DNA of 64,000 nt from Flavobacterium sp. (lineage in GTDB: Bacteria > Bacteroidota > Bacteroidia > Flavobacteriales > Flavobacteriaceae): NCBI GenBank assembly GCA_023251135.1, contig JAHEZJ010000027.1, forward strand, positions 34,619 to 98,618, written 5' to 3'. Positions 8,448 through 16,303 of this stretch are shown piece after piece (the stretch's first letter is position 1; the number at the start of each line of letters is the position of its first letter). The notes beneath the pieces were generated by a model. It did no database searches and was not told the origin of the DNA. It worked only from the letters and a program-made list of their open reading frames with translations. Made by a program: the position numbers and the translations under genes.

Positions 8448-9125
8448 TTAGTTACTTTCGTTGGCAATTACTTTATTTGCGACAGAATTGCTCGGCGAAT
8501 AATTAAATTTTACAATGTTATATTCATAGTTAAATTTGTCTAATTCACCACACTCACAGTCTATTTCTTCAAATTGATCTTTAGTCGTTGTGGTGGCGGT
8601 AACATAAGTAAAGGTGGTCACGGTTGTTCCTGTTATTTCAACGTAGCCTACAACGCAAGTTAAAAGGCCAATAGTTTTAGCTGTTGTGACTTTTGCATCT
8701 GCTTGTACAATTTTCATATATCGTAATAGATTGGATTCCAGGTATTTTAGTTTGTCATTTGAAATCCCTAGTACATCTTCAAAGAATTGTAAATTCACGG
8801 CAGAGGGTGTACCACAATACAATTTTGTGTTGGAGTATGCTGATGTTTCTCCCATTCCATTTATAGTGTTCATAGCGCGTTGCATTTCGGGGCCGTCTAC
8901 CAGATACAATCCTCCAACAAAAGGTGTCGTATTGTAGGTCTTTTTTAGGGCGACTCTTATATCAACGAATAATGCAAGCGCATTTTTAAAAGCTTCCAAA
9001 AGGGCTGTTTCTACTTTGTTATCTGCATCCTTTGGTAGTAATGCCAGTAGTAAATTTTCATTACAGGTGTGCAGCCACGCCTGATCCAGAGCAGGCGTAA
9101 TGCAATATGGTATAGATTTGTTCAT
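8448..9125 (-). CDS. Protein of unknown family, distant paralogue of its upstream neighbour
   Basis: A 225-residue protein with no recognised domain and no signal peptide. Features seen: a helical N-terminal half, the block GGLYLVDGPEMQRAMNTING near residues 72-91, a hydrophobic, threonine-rich stretch (about 150-180) that could be membrane-active or buried, a CEC motif near residue 190, and a tyrosine-rich end FNYEYNIVKFNYSP. The neighbour at 9335-10009 shows the same order of blocks (DGLYTLDQPAMVKALNSIRG, a hydrophobic stretch, KFSYNVDYTKVGYSY), so the two are ancient paralogues. Both point left inside the islet. Function unknown. Confidence 0.7.
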   Translation of the reverse strand: MNKSIPYCITPALDQAWLHTCNENLLLALLPKDADNKVETALLEAFKNALALFVDIRVALKKTYNTTPFVGGLYLVDGPEMQRAMNTINGMGETSAYSNTKLYCGTPSAVNLQFFEDVLGISNDKLKYLESNLLRYMKIVQADAKVTTAKTIGLLTCVVGYVEITGTTVTTFTYVTATTTTKDQFEEIDCECGELDKFNYEYNIVKFNYSPSNSVANKVIANESN

Positions 9126-9334
9126 GGGGTGTGTTTTTTTGTTGAGTATAAAATTGTAGTTTAAAAACGTGTTCGAAAACTGTTTTTTCTATTACGGATA
9201 AAACAAATTTGGTCATTTTATGCACTCTTTTTCATTGAATAGAGTAAGTATTCATTTCAAAGGAATGCATAAACTGACACAAATTAGTTACTTTTTACGA
9301 AATGCTTTATTTTCGTAAAAGTGTTGTTGTTGAA

Positions 9335-10009
9335 CTAAGATGGTTCTATGTAGGAATAACCAACTTTTGTATAGTCTACATTATAAGAAAATTTAGTTGA
9401 ATCGCTAGAGCATTTATGCTTGATCAGTACAGCAGCAGAAGAAGCTTTTGAAACTGCATATACAACAGACGTTGTAGGTATGTTCAGACCAGGTACTAAA
9501 GACAGTAACGTAATAGTTGTACCAAGGTTTTGAGCTGTTGTGTTACCCGCAGCCGCAGCCTGAGTCGCCGCCATCGCTCTATTAAGATAGTCGCGCATTG
9601 GGTTTACTGAACCGCCCACACCTGATAGGATATCGTTAAACAACTGCTCATTTGCTTGCTGTATAGTACCATTACCAATTAATGTTCTTTGGACTACATT
9701 AGTTTGTGACATTCCTCTTATAGAATTCAAAGCTTTCACCATAGCAGGTTGATCTAGTGTATAAAGACCATCCACCACTTGTTGTCCTGAAGTTGCCAGT
9801 ACAGCATCTTTTATTTTGTTAGGAACTTGTAAGGCTCTTAAGAAGGCATTTCCCATTATTCGGTTTTGCTCCTCGGACCAGATGTCTAGTTTATAATAAA
9901 AGATGTAATCATTTCCTTCTGTATGTATCCATGTGCCATCATTAGTAACGCCACGTGTTTCAAGTATAACATAATCATGTTTCTCAAAATTGTCAATAAT
10001 AGTGCTCAT
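9335..10009 (-). CDS. Protein of unknown family, upstream member of the islet paralogue pair
   Basis: A 224-residue protein with no recognised domain and no signal peptide. An N-terminal segment of about 45 residues (aromatic-rich, TWIHTEGNDYIFYYKLD) differs from the neighbour. From about residue 55 onward the order of blocks matches it: helical region, DGLYTLDQPAMVKALNSIRG, an alanine-rich segment (about 145-158), a hydrophobic segment (about 165-195), one cysteine near residue 200 and a tyrosine-rich C-terminus. The 209-base gap to the next gene lacks an obvious TAnnTTTG box, so it may be read through. It could be an effector, structural or defence protein; nothing in the sequence decides this. 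Confidence 0.7.
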   Translation of the reverse strand: MSTIIDNFEKHDYVILETRGVTNDGTWIHTEGNDYIFYYKLDIWSEEQNRIMGNAFLRALQVPNKIKDAVLATSGQQVVDGLYTLDQPAMVKALNSIRGMSQTNVVQRTLIGNGTIQQANEQLFNDILSGVGGSVNPMRDYLNRAMAATQAAAAGNTTAQNLGTTITLLSLVPGLNIPTTSVVYAVSKASSAAVLIKHKCSSDSTKFSYNVDYTKVGYSYIEPS

Positions 10010-10647
10010 TGTTTATTTGTTTTTGGGGTTGTAATCATTGCTACAAGAATTTATAACTACCTGTAACAACTAACCTTAGACCACCAGACTTTCTGGCGCT
10101 TCTAAAGTATTTGTCTTACTCATGAGGCTTTTCAGTTTTCGCCCCTGTAATAAAAACCTCTACAGGAAGGTTTGTTTAAGTGTGTGCTGCAGCATTGTTT
10201 TTTTTCTACTAGTAAACGAATTAAGCAAGACCATAAATCCGTATTTTTTATGTTACTTTTTAGAATATCGTATTCTAAATTACGCTTGGTATTGTAAAAA
10301 TTAGCTTACTGATAGTTTTTTGTTTTGTAATATTACTCTTCAAAATTACTTTATTACAAAATTATGAGATAGCGTATAAATACTTGATTTTTAATAAATT
10401 AGTATTTTTTTTGTTTGTAGGGCTAACTAACAGTTTATAATGCACATATATTTAGTCAAAACAGTAATGTTTCATGTAATATTATGCTAAAGCTAAAGGT
10501 AAAAATGAATCATGCTACAACTCGGTTATAGCGTTATAGGATAGCTTGTAAATTCTGACAAAAGGGACTATCGTGTTGCGGTAGAAAAGATCAATTGATT
10601 CCGGTTTAAAGTGATAACCTCAAAAAATCGTGTTTATAAAGAAAAGC
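10010..10647. other. Non-coding stretch inside the islet
   Basis: A/T-rich DNA of about 640 bases. A 60-codon open frame at 10122-10304 (+) is cysteine- and phenylalanine-rich, unlike any family, and is not accepted as a gene. A short hairpin with arms CCTGTA and TACAGG is visible near 10145-10167. No promoter box, RNA gene or repeat was recognised. Confidence 0.4.
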
Positions 10648-10860
10648 TTATGATGGAATGGAGAAAAAGGTATCGAGATCACATCTTCGAAGAGCGATTA
10701 TGGTGGCGAACTTAGTAATATCAAATTCGCCACGCTCAATGAACCGGTATATTGTCCCTTTGCTTTGGTCAATTTTAGACCGTCTAGTCCTTAATTTATA
10801 GGCCCTGGAGCTACATTTAAGAGAGTAGTAAAGTGTTTTTGTTGTGCCGTAAACACACTT
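10648..10860 (-). pseudogene. Decayed HTH (XRE-like) fragment beside the mnmE junction
   Basis: Minus-strand frame ending at TAA 10648-10650. It reads IDQSKGTIYRFIERGEFDIT and continues KFATIIALRRCDLDTFF, which resembles the second half of a Cro/C1-type HTH domain (recognition helix, then the LDTFF-type end). The frame is open back to a stop just beyond 10860 but has no ATG, GTG or TTG start, so the 5' part has been lost or frame-shifted. Regulators of this kind are common in integrative elements. The family call is tentative because only about 45 residues are informative. Confidence 0.4.
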
Positions 10861-10920
10861 TTACAGAATTCGCAGATTCTGGTAATTTTAAACGCGTTTG
10901 TTTAGTGTTGTTTTGCGATG

Positions 10921-10959
10921 TTATTTCCCAATACAGAAATTAGCAAATATATTTCCCAG
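10921..10959 (-). repeat. mnmE 3'-end copy of the islet-flanking direct repeat
   Basis: Partner of 8244-8281. It covers the last 12 codons and stop of the intact mnmE gene, and 35 bases are identical between the copies. It would be the regenerated gene end at the proximal junction of the islet. Confidence 0.7.
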
Positions 10960-12321
10960 TAACTCATCGTTTGAAACCTGACCGGTGATAAGACCAAATT
11001 GGTATAAAGCCTCACGAATATCAAGTGCAATTAGGTCGCTGGAAAGATTAGTTTCCAAACCGAATTTTACTTTCTGAATTTCATCTAATGCTTTAAGTAA
11101 AGAATCGTAATGTCTTGTATTGGTTACTATCGTTTCATTGTTTCGGAGGGCTCCGGTATTGACAAAAGAAAGTAATTCATTTTTTAAATCATCAACACCA
11201 ATTTTCTCTTTAGCTGAAATCAATAATAATTTTGCATTTAAATTTTCAAGTTTATTGGTGATGTTTGCAACTTCATCAGCAGACAATATATCTTTTTTAT
11301 TGACAACAATTAACAGAGGTTTTAATGGGTATTTATTTTTGATTTGTTCAATTTCAGAAACAAACTCAGAGCTTGAAATCTGAAACTTGAAACCGTCGAA
11401 TAAATAAATCACAACCTGCGCCTGGTCGATTTTCTCAAATGTTTTTTTAATTCCGATGCTTTCTACAACGTCCTTGGTTTCACGAATTCCTGCTGTATCA
11501 ATAAACCTAAAGCCAATTCCGCCAATCACTAGTTCATCTTCGATCGTGTCGCGTGTTGTTCCGGCAATGTCAGATACAATGGCACGTTCTTCGTTTAACA
11601 AGGCATTCAGTAAAGTTGATTTCCCTACATTGGGTTCTCCCACAATAGCAACCGGAATACCGTTTTTAATTACATTTCCAACGGCAAACGAATCAATCAG
11701 ACGTTTTAAAACAAATTCAATTCGGTTTAATAACTCATGAAATTGGGTACGGTCGGCGAATTCTACGTCTTCTTCGGCGAAATCCAGTTCCAGTTCAATT
11801 AGAGAAGCAAAATTTAAAAGTTCTTCACGGAGTTTGGCAATCTCATTACTAAAACCACCGCGCATTTGCTGCATGGCGATTTGGTGAGAAGCTTCGTTAT
11901 CTGATGAAATCAAATCGGCAACAGCTTCTGCCTGCGACAAATCAAGTTTTCCGTTTAGAAAAGCTCTAAGCGTAAATTCTCCCGGATCGGCCATTCGGCA
12001 TCCTTTTCTTAACAGCAGCTGAATAATTTGCTGTTGGATGTAAGTAGAGCCGTGACACGAAATTTCAATCGTATTCTCACCTGTATAAGAGTTAGGACCT
12101 TTAAAAACAGAAATCAATACTTCATCCAGCGTTTTAGAACCATCTACAATATGCCCTAAATGTAAAGTATGTGTTTTTTGCGTGGTTAAATCCTTGTTTT
12201 TTATGGATTTAAAAACCGAATTTCCGATCGTTATAGCGTCAGAACCTGAAATACGTATGATAGCAATAGCTCCAGCCCCGGATGGGGTGGCCAATGCAAC
12301 TATAGAATCTTGATTTATCAT
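10921..12321 (-). CDS. mnmE: tRNA uridine-5-carboxymethylaminomethyl synthesis GTPase MnmE (TrmE)
   Basis: A 466-residue GTPase that works with MnmG to modify the wobble uridine (cmnm5U34) of certain tRNAs, using formyl-tetrahydrofolate. N-terminal tetrahydrofolate-binding domain (about 1-120, starting QDSIVALATPSGAGAIAI), helical domain, G domain (about 220-375) with Walker A GEPNVGKST, switch region AGTTRDT, DTAG and NKKD, and the C-terminal helical part ending with the conserved FCIGK whose cysteine is catalytic. Start 12321 gives the family-typical N-terminus and lies directly behind a TAnnTTTG box, so the mRNA is probably leaderless. Its last 39 bases recur at 8244-8281, marking an islet junction. 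Confidence 0.97.
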   Translation of the reverse strand: MINQDSIVALATPSGAGAIAIIRISGSDAITIGNSVFKSIKNKDLTTQKTHTLHLGHIVDGSKTLDEVLISVFKGPNSYTGENTIEISCHGSTYIQQQIIQLLLRKGCRMADPGEFTLRAFLNGKLDLSQAEAVADLISSDNEASHQIAMQQMRGGFSNEIAKLREELLNFASLIELELDFAEEDVEFADRTQFHELLNRIEFVLKRLIDSFAVGNVIKNGIPVAIVGEPNVGKSTLLNALLNEERAIVSDIAGTTRDTIEDELVIGGIGFRFIDTAGIRETKDVVESIGIKKTFEKIDQAQVVIYLFDGFKFQISSSEFVSEIEQIKNKYPLKPLLIVVNKKDILSADEVANITNKLENLNAKLLLISAKEKIGVDDLKNELLSFVNTGALRNNETIVTNTRHYDSLLKALDEIQKVKFGLETNLSSDLIALDIREALYQFGLITGQVSNDELLGNIFANFCIGK

Positions 12322-12325
12322 GTTG

Positions 12326-12333
12326 CAAAGGTA
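12326..12333 (-). promoter_or_regulatory. -7 box of mnmE
   Basis: TACCTTTG on the minus strand, ending four bases before the ATG at 12321. No clear TTG at the usual -33 distance (only TTC at a 21-base spacing). It implies a leaderless or nearly leaderless transcript. Confidence 0.55.
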
Positions 12334-12447
12334 TAAAAAAAGGCACAAAATTACGAACTCAAAGCTGACTTGAAAATGAGGTTTTAAGTTTATTAAAATG
12401 CCAATTTTAATAAATTGTCAAATGTTAAAATACTGATAATTATCAGT

Positions 12448-12476
12448 TTGTTTTGAGCCTAGAATGATTAAATTTG
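12448..12476 (+). promoter_or_regulatory. Promoter of the universal stress protein gene
   Basis: TTG at 12448-12450, an 18-base spacer and TAAATTTG at 12469-12476, a perfect TAnnTTTG. The predicted start is about 25 bases upstream of ATG 12504. Confidence 0.65.
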
Positions 12477-12503
12477 AGAAACAAACCTTTAATCTCAAAC
12501 AAA

Positions 12504-13337
12504 ATGAAAAAGATATTATTTCCAACAGATTTTTCTGAAGCGGCAACAAATGCTTTTGTTCACGCCTTGGAATTTGCTAAAATTGTAAATGCCGAGCTTG
12601 TTTTGTTGCATACTTTTGAGATTCCGGTTTACGACAGTCAATTTTTCCCCGAAAATTACGCTTCGATCTACAGTTCGATCGAATTGGCAAAATTTGAAAT
12701 GTTTAAAGACGAAATTCCAAAGCTCAGAGCCATTGCTGCCGAGCGAAAACTGGATTCAATTGTGATCAAACACCGTTTGATGGATGGAGATTTAATTTAC
12801 AACCTAAAAAATGCGGTAGAAGAGGACCATATCGATTTTGTAATCATGGGAACTTCAGGAGTTTCGGACTGGACGAAATTTTTTCTCGGATCGAACACCA
12901 GCTCTGTAATTTCAGAGGTTAAAGTTCCTGTTTTATGTGTTCCGGCAGATGCGAAATTTAAAAAAATAAAAACAATTGGTTTTACGACCCGTTACCGTGA
13001 AAAAGACAAAGCCGAGCTTCGTAAAGTTTTGGCAATTGCAAAGAAAACAAATGCGAAGGTAAAAAGTTTGTATGTCAGAGCGTCTAATACAGATGTTTCT
13101 GATGCCACAATTAAAGAGTGGGATAAAGAATTTGCGAATGAAAATGTAGAATTTTTGGTTCTGCCAAGTGACGAAGTAAAAGAAACCATTCTTGATTTCG
13201 TGCTTTACAAAGATCTGGATGTTTTAACGGTTATTACACACAAAAGATCTTTCTTCGAAAGCATTTTTGAATCGAGTTTCTCAAAAAAGATCACCAAAGA
13301 AGTTTCGATACCTGTTTTGGTCATGCATGAAACCTAA
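12504..13337 (+). CDS. Tandem universal stress protein
   Basis: A 277-residue protein made of two UspA-like domains. The first (about 1-145) starts MKKILFPTDFSEAATNAF, the classic beta-1 strand and Asp of the Usp fold, and contains IDFVIMGTSGVSDWTKFFLG followed by SNTSSVISEVKVPVLCVP, a GxSG-like nucleotide-binding pattern. The second domain (about 150-277) is more degenerate and ends KEVSIPVLVMHE. Such proteins bind ATP or small ligands and are induced in stress or slow growth; the exact role is unknown. The frame is open ten codons upstream, but ATG 12504 matches the family N-terminus and the promoter position. Confidence 0.9.
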   Translation: MKKILFPTDFSEAATNAFVHALEFAKIVNAELVLLHTFEIPVYDSQFFPENYASIYSSIELAKFEMFKDEIPKLRAIAAERKLDSIVIKHRLMDGDLIYNLKNAVEEDHIDFVIMGTSGVSDWTKFFLGSNTSSVISEVKVPVLCVPADAKFKKIKTIGFTTRYREKDKAELRKVLAIAKKTNAKVKSLYVRASNTDVSDATIKEWDKEFANENVEFLVLPSDEVKETILDFVLYKDLDVLTVITHKRSFFESIFESSFSKKITKEVSIPVLVMHET

Positions 13338-13378
13338 AATCTATTAGAGAATTACTACCGGAATGTAAGTGTAAAACC

Positions 13379-13386
13379 TATATTTG
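13379..13386 (+). promoter_or_regulatory. -7 box of the MutS-like gene
   Basis: TATATTTG, 20 bases before ATG 13407. No convincing TTG at -33. Confidence 0.5.
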
Positions 13387-13406
13387 TGTTTCATTAAATT
13401 AGAAGA

Positions 13407-15179
13407 ATGGAAGCATATCAGAATAAAGTTGAGCACTATACAGGACGTTTTAATAAAATCAACAAAAAATACAATAGCATTAGTATACTGCGTCTTTTAA
13501 GCGTATTTCTATGTTTGTTCTTATTGTTTTATTACATTAAAACCAACGAAATACTTTATGCAGCTTTTGCTTTTTTGTCTTTTGTTGGTTTTCTTTTTTT
13601 AATGCGAATTCACTCTGCTTTGTCTTTTCAGAGAGAGCTTACAAAGGCAATTTTGAAACTAAATCAAAATGAAATTGCGTATTTAAAAAGAGAAAAAATC
13701 CCTTTTGAGAATGGAGTAGAATTTAATGATTTTAGTCACCCTTATGCGTACGATCTGGATGTTTTTGGAGATCATTCTTTGTTTCAAAATTTAAACCGAA
13801 CGGCAACTTATATTGGGAAAAAGACATTGGCAAATCAATTATTGAAGCTGTCTTCGAATGAAACTATTCTTGAAAATCAGGAAGCGATCAATGAGTTAAA
13901 AACAAAAATCGATTGGCGTCAGGATTTCATGGCTTTGGCAATGATTAGTTATGACACAAAAGAATCTTATCAGTCTTTAGTTCATTGGAATTCATTTAAA
14001 AATAATATCTTACCTAAAGTTTTAATTGCAATCTCGGTTATTTTTCCAAGCTTGTTTTTAGGCTTTTTGGCAGCATATTTTATTACCTCAAAAACAATTT
14101 TATTATCCTATCTGAGCTACATTTTTATTGCCAATATGATTGTTTTGGGGAGTTCTTTTAAACGGATTCAGTCGGAGATTGCCAAAGCTGATAATGTAGA
14201 CAAAATTATCAAACAGTATAGTTTATTGGTTCAGAAAATTGAAACCGAATCTTTTCAGTCTAAAAGATTAATCGATTTGCAACAGCAGCTTATTTTTAAA
14301 AATGCGACTGCAAGCAAACACCTGAAAGATCTTTCGGAGTTGTTTTCGAGAATGGATACCATTAATAATTTTGTAACCGCTACTGTGTTTAATGGAATGT
14401 TTTTATTCAATCTGCACGTTTTGAAAGCACTTTTAAAATGGAAACAAAACTATTCGGCTGAACTTGAAAAATGGATTGCTATTATTGGTGAATTTGAAAC
14501 GTTGAATAGTTTGACAAATTTGGCTTACAACAATCCGGACTTTGTTTTTCCGGAGATCAACTCAGACTATAAAATTGGGTTTTCAAATCTGGGTCATCCT
14601 TTGCTAAATTCGGAAACCAGAGTAGGTAATGATACTCATTTTTACCCTGAATCTTTTATGATTCTCACAGGCTCTAACATGTCGGGAAAAAGTACTTTTT
14701 TGAGAAGTTTGGGAATCAATATGGTTTTAGGCGGAATAGGTTCAGTTGTTTGTGCTTCAAAAGCGGAGCTGCATCCACTTCCAGTATTAGTTTCAATGCG
14801 ATTGTCTGATTCATTAGCGGATAGTGAATCCTACTTTTTTGCCGAGATTAAACGTTTGAAACAAATTATGGATGCGCTGGAAGAACGCCCTGCTTTTGTT
14901 TTGCTGGATGAAATTTTAAGAGGAACAAACTCCGATGATAAACGAAACGGAACAATTGAAGTCGTTAAAAAAATAATTGCCAGGAAAGCAATTGGGGCCA
15001 TTGCGACACACGATATTGAGGTTTGTTTGACAACAAATGAATATCCTGATATTTTGACCAACCAGTGTTTTGAAGTGGAAATTAAAAATAACGATCTTCA
15101 TTTTGATTATAAACTTCGAAGTGGAATTTGTAAAAATAAGAGTGCCACTTTCCTGATGCAGAAAATGGGAGTTATTTAG
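13407..15179 (+). CDS. Membrane-associated MutS-family ATPase
   Basis: A 590-residue protein with the MutS domain V ATPase at its C-terminus but without the mismatch-recognition domain of true MutS. Two hydrophobic pairs are visible (about residues 28-68 and 205-250), so it is probably membrane-bound. The clamp-like helical part spans about 255-395. The ATPase has Walker A GSNMSGKST near residues 422-430, Walker B FVLLDEILRGTN near 495 and the AIATHDIE switch near 530. This architecture is widespread in Bacteroidota; a role in ordinary mismatch repair is doubtful. Transcription converges with the DsbA-like gene. Confidence 0.9.
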   Translation: MEAYQNKVEHYTGRFNKINKKYNSISILRLLSVFLCLFLLFYYIKTNEILYAAFAFLSFVGFLFLMRIHSALSFQRELTKAILKLNQNEIAYLKREKIPFENGVEFNDFSHPYAYDLDVFGDHSLFQNLNRTATYIGKKTLANQLLKLSSNETILENQEAINELKTKIDWRQDFMALAMISYDTKESYQSLVHWNSFKNNILPKVLIAISVIFPSLFLGFLAAYFITSKTILLSYLSYIFIANMIVLGSSFKRIQSEIAKADNVDKIIKQYSLLVQKIETESFQSKRLIDLQQQLIFKNATASKHLKDLSELFSRMDTINNFVTATVFNGMFLFNLHVLKALLKWKQNYSAELEKWIAIIGEFETLNSLTNLAYNNPDFVFPEINSDYKIGFSNLGHPLLNSETRVGNDTHFYPESFMILTGSNMSGKSTFLRSLGINMVLGGIGSVVCASKAELHPLPVLVSMRLSDSLADSESYFFAEIKRLKQIMDALEERPAFVLLDEILRGTNSDDKRNGTIEVVKKIIARKAIGAIATHDIEVCLTTNEYPDILTNQCFEVEIKNNDLHFDYKLRSGICKNKSATFLMQKMGVI

Positions 15180-15180
15180 A

Positions 15181-15311
15181 AGATTTTAGATTGTAGATTT
15201 TAGATTGTTGATATTTGTTTTTTACCAGTAAAATTGTTGATGCAATCAACAAATAATATATTTGCAAAGTAATCGCACAGAAAAATCTGCAATCTAAAAT
15301 CTAAAATCTAT
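15181..15311. repeat. Inverted pair of degenerate TAGATT-type repeats between convergent genes
   Basis: The left part (15181-15210) is built of AGATTTTAGATTG-like units. The right part (about 15288-15311) is their complement (CAATCTAAAATCTAAAATCT). The two could fold into one long stem in transcripts from either gene and may terminate both. Confidence 0.6.
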
Positions 15312-15937
15312 TTCTGCATTTCTTTAATGGTGTTCACAAAAGCTTCCACAGGCTGAGCTCCGGAAACGGCATATTTTCGATCAAAAACAAAAAACGGAAC
15401 TCCTTGTACTCCAATTTGATTGGCTTCATGTATGTCGGAATGAACGTCGTTTAAGTAAAGCTTTTCATCTTCTACGACTTCTTGTACCTCTTTTGCATCT
15501 AAACCTGCCTGAATGCCTAATTCTATAAGGGTTTGCGAATCGTTTAGATCTTTTCCTTCGGTAAAATATGCTCTGAAGAAAATTTCCTCCATTTGATCAC
15601 CAAGCCCTTTCGTTTTAGCCAAATGAATGATACGATGTGCTGTTAGTGAATTTGAAATGATCGCTTTATCAAAATGATAGTCCAAACCTACGCTTTTTGC
15701 GCGTTCTGTGACACCTTTGTGCATTTCGATGGATTGCTCAACAGAAAAACCTTTTCGTTCCGCCAGAAAAGTATAAACATCTTTACCAGATTGCGGCGTG
15801 ATGGTTGGGTCGAGCTGAAAGCTTTTCCATTCAATTTCAAATTCATCATTTGGAAATTCAGCTAAAGCTGTTTCCAGTTGTCTTTTTCCGATATAACAAA
15901 ACGGACACATGATGTCCGACCAAATTTCTATTTTCAT
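15308..15937 (-). CDS. DsbA-family oxidoreductase (FrnE-like)
   Basis: A 209-residue thioredoxin-fold protein with the active-site CxxC as CPFC at about residues 11-14 (SDIMCPFCYIGKRQLE). The inserted helical domain is typical of the FrnE branch, and a cis-proline loop GVQGVPFFVFD lies near residues 177-187. There is no signal peptide, so it should act in the cytoplasm, unlike periplasmic DsbA. FrnE-like proteins catalyse disulfide exchange or isomerisation and are linked to oxidative stress tolerance. A TAnnTTTG box ends four bases before the ATG, so the transcript is probably leaderless. Confidence 0.92.
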   Translation of the reverse strand: MKIEIWSDIMCPFCYIGKRQLETALAEFPNDEFEIEWKSFQLDPTITPQSGKDVYTFLAERKGFSVEQSIEMHKGVTERAKSVGLDYHFDKAIISNSLTAHRIIHLAKTKGLGDQMEEIFFRAYFTEGKDLNDSQTLIELGIQAGLDAKEVQEVVEDEKLYLNDVHSDIHEANQIGVQGVPFFVFDRKYAVSGAQPVEAFVNTIKEMQK

Positions 15938-15941
15938 ATTA

Positions 15942-15949
15942 CAAAGTTA
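15942..15949 (-). promoter_or_regulatory. -7 box of the DsbA-like gene
   Basis: TAACTTTG on the minus strand, four bases before ATG 15937. The -33 element is not evident. Confidence 0.5.
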
Positions 15950-15983
15950 AAGAAAAAAAGTTTCAGGTTTGACATAATCGATA

Positions 15984-16018
15984 TAGACCCGACAGGTTTT
16001 TAAAACCTGTCGGGTCTA
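15984..16018. repeat. Intergenic palindrome, family copy 1
   Basis: Perfect 17-bp arms TAGACCCGACAGGTTTT around one central T. First of seven related palindromes in the window (28841, 28967, 48769, 56014, 63311, 63662). It sits between dnaN and the DsbA-like gene, behind the dnaN terminator. Confidence 0.85.
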
Positions 16019-16024
16019 AATGTT

Positions 16025-16084
16025 CAATAAAATAAATCCCAAATTCCAATGATCAACAATTGGAATTTGGGATTTATTTTATTG
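16025..16084. repeat. Perfect 26-bp inverted repeat behind dnaN
   Basis: Arms 16025-16050 and 16059-16084 are exact reverse complements (core AAATCCCAAATTCCAAT) with an eight-base loop GATCAACA. It lies between the dnaN terminator and palindrome copy 1. Nothing coding overlaps it. Confidence 0.85.
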
Positions 16085-16163
16085 GAATTTGAAATTTTAT
16101 TCTTTTTAGAAAGAAACCCGCATTTCAACCTGAAACCTGAAACAAAAAATCACCAAAAATAAA

Positions 16164-16196
16164 AAACCGCAAATCTTAAAAAAAGAATTGCGGTTT
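16164..16196 (-). terminator. Rho-independent terminator of dnaN
   Basis: Arms AAACCGCAA (16164-16172) and TTGCGGTTT (16188-16196). On the minus strand the stem is followed by TTTTATTTTT. It lies about 110 bases after the dnaN stop. Confidence 0.75.
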
Positions 16197-16303
16197 CTAG
16201 GTATAAAAAATGGTTGGTTAATAGCGATGTTATTTTTTTTTACAATGATATGTCTTTAATTTCAAACTAAAAAAAATCTCTGTAACAAAATGAAGTTTTG
16301 ATG

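Larger units (their letters stand above)
8244..10959. mobile_element. Putative 2.7-kb genomic islet inserted at the mnmE 3' end
   Basis: The segment between the mnmE 3' end and its displaced copy holds two paralogous genes of unknown family, a decayed HTH fragment and long non-coding stretches, in contrast to the dense housekeeping genes outside. No integrase, transposase or recombination directionality factor is visible, so it is either a remnant that has lost its integrase or a passenger moved by one in trans. Boundaries are inferred from the flanking direct repeats, not from comparison with an empty site. Confidence 0.55.

Noticed and set aside
8324-8506. Open frame of 60 codons overlapping the end of the first islet gene
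   Set aside because: Overlaps the opposite-strand gene, no start signals and no recognisable motif.
10122-10304. Open frame of 60 codons on the plus strand in the islet
   Set aside because: Composition is Cys/Phe/Leu-rich with no family resemblance, no promoter box and no neighbour in the same direction; likely chance.
13407-15179. Mismatch repair gene mutS
   Set aside because: No mismatch-recognition domain and two predicted membrane segment pairs; only the MutS ATPase domain is shared.
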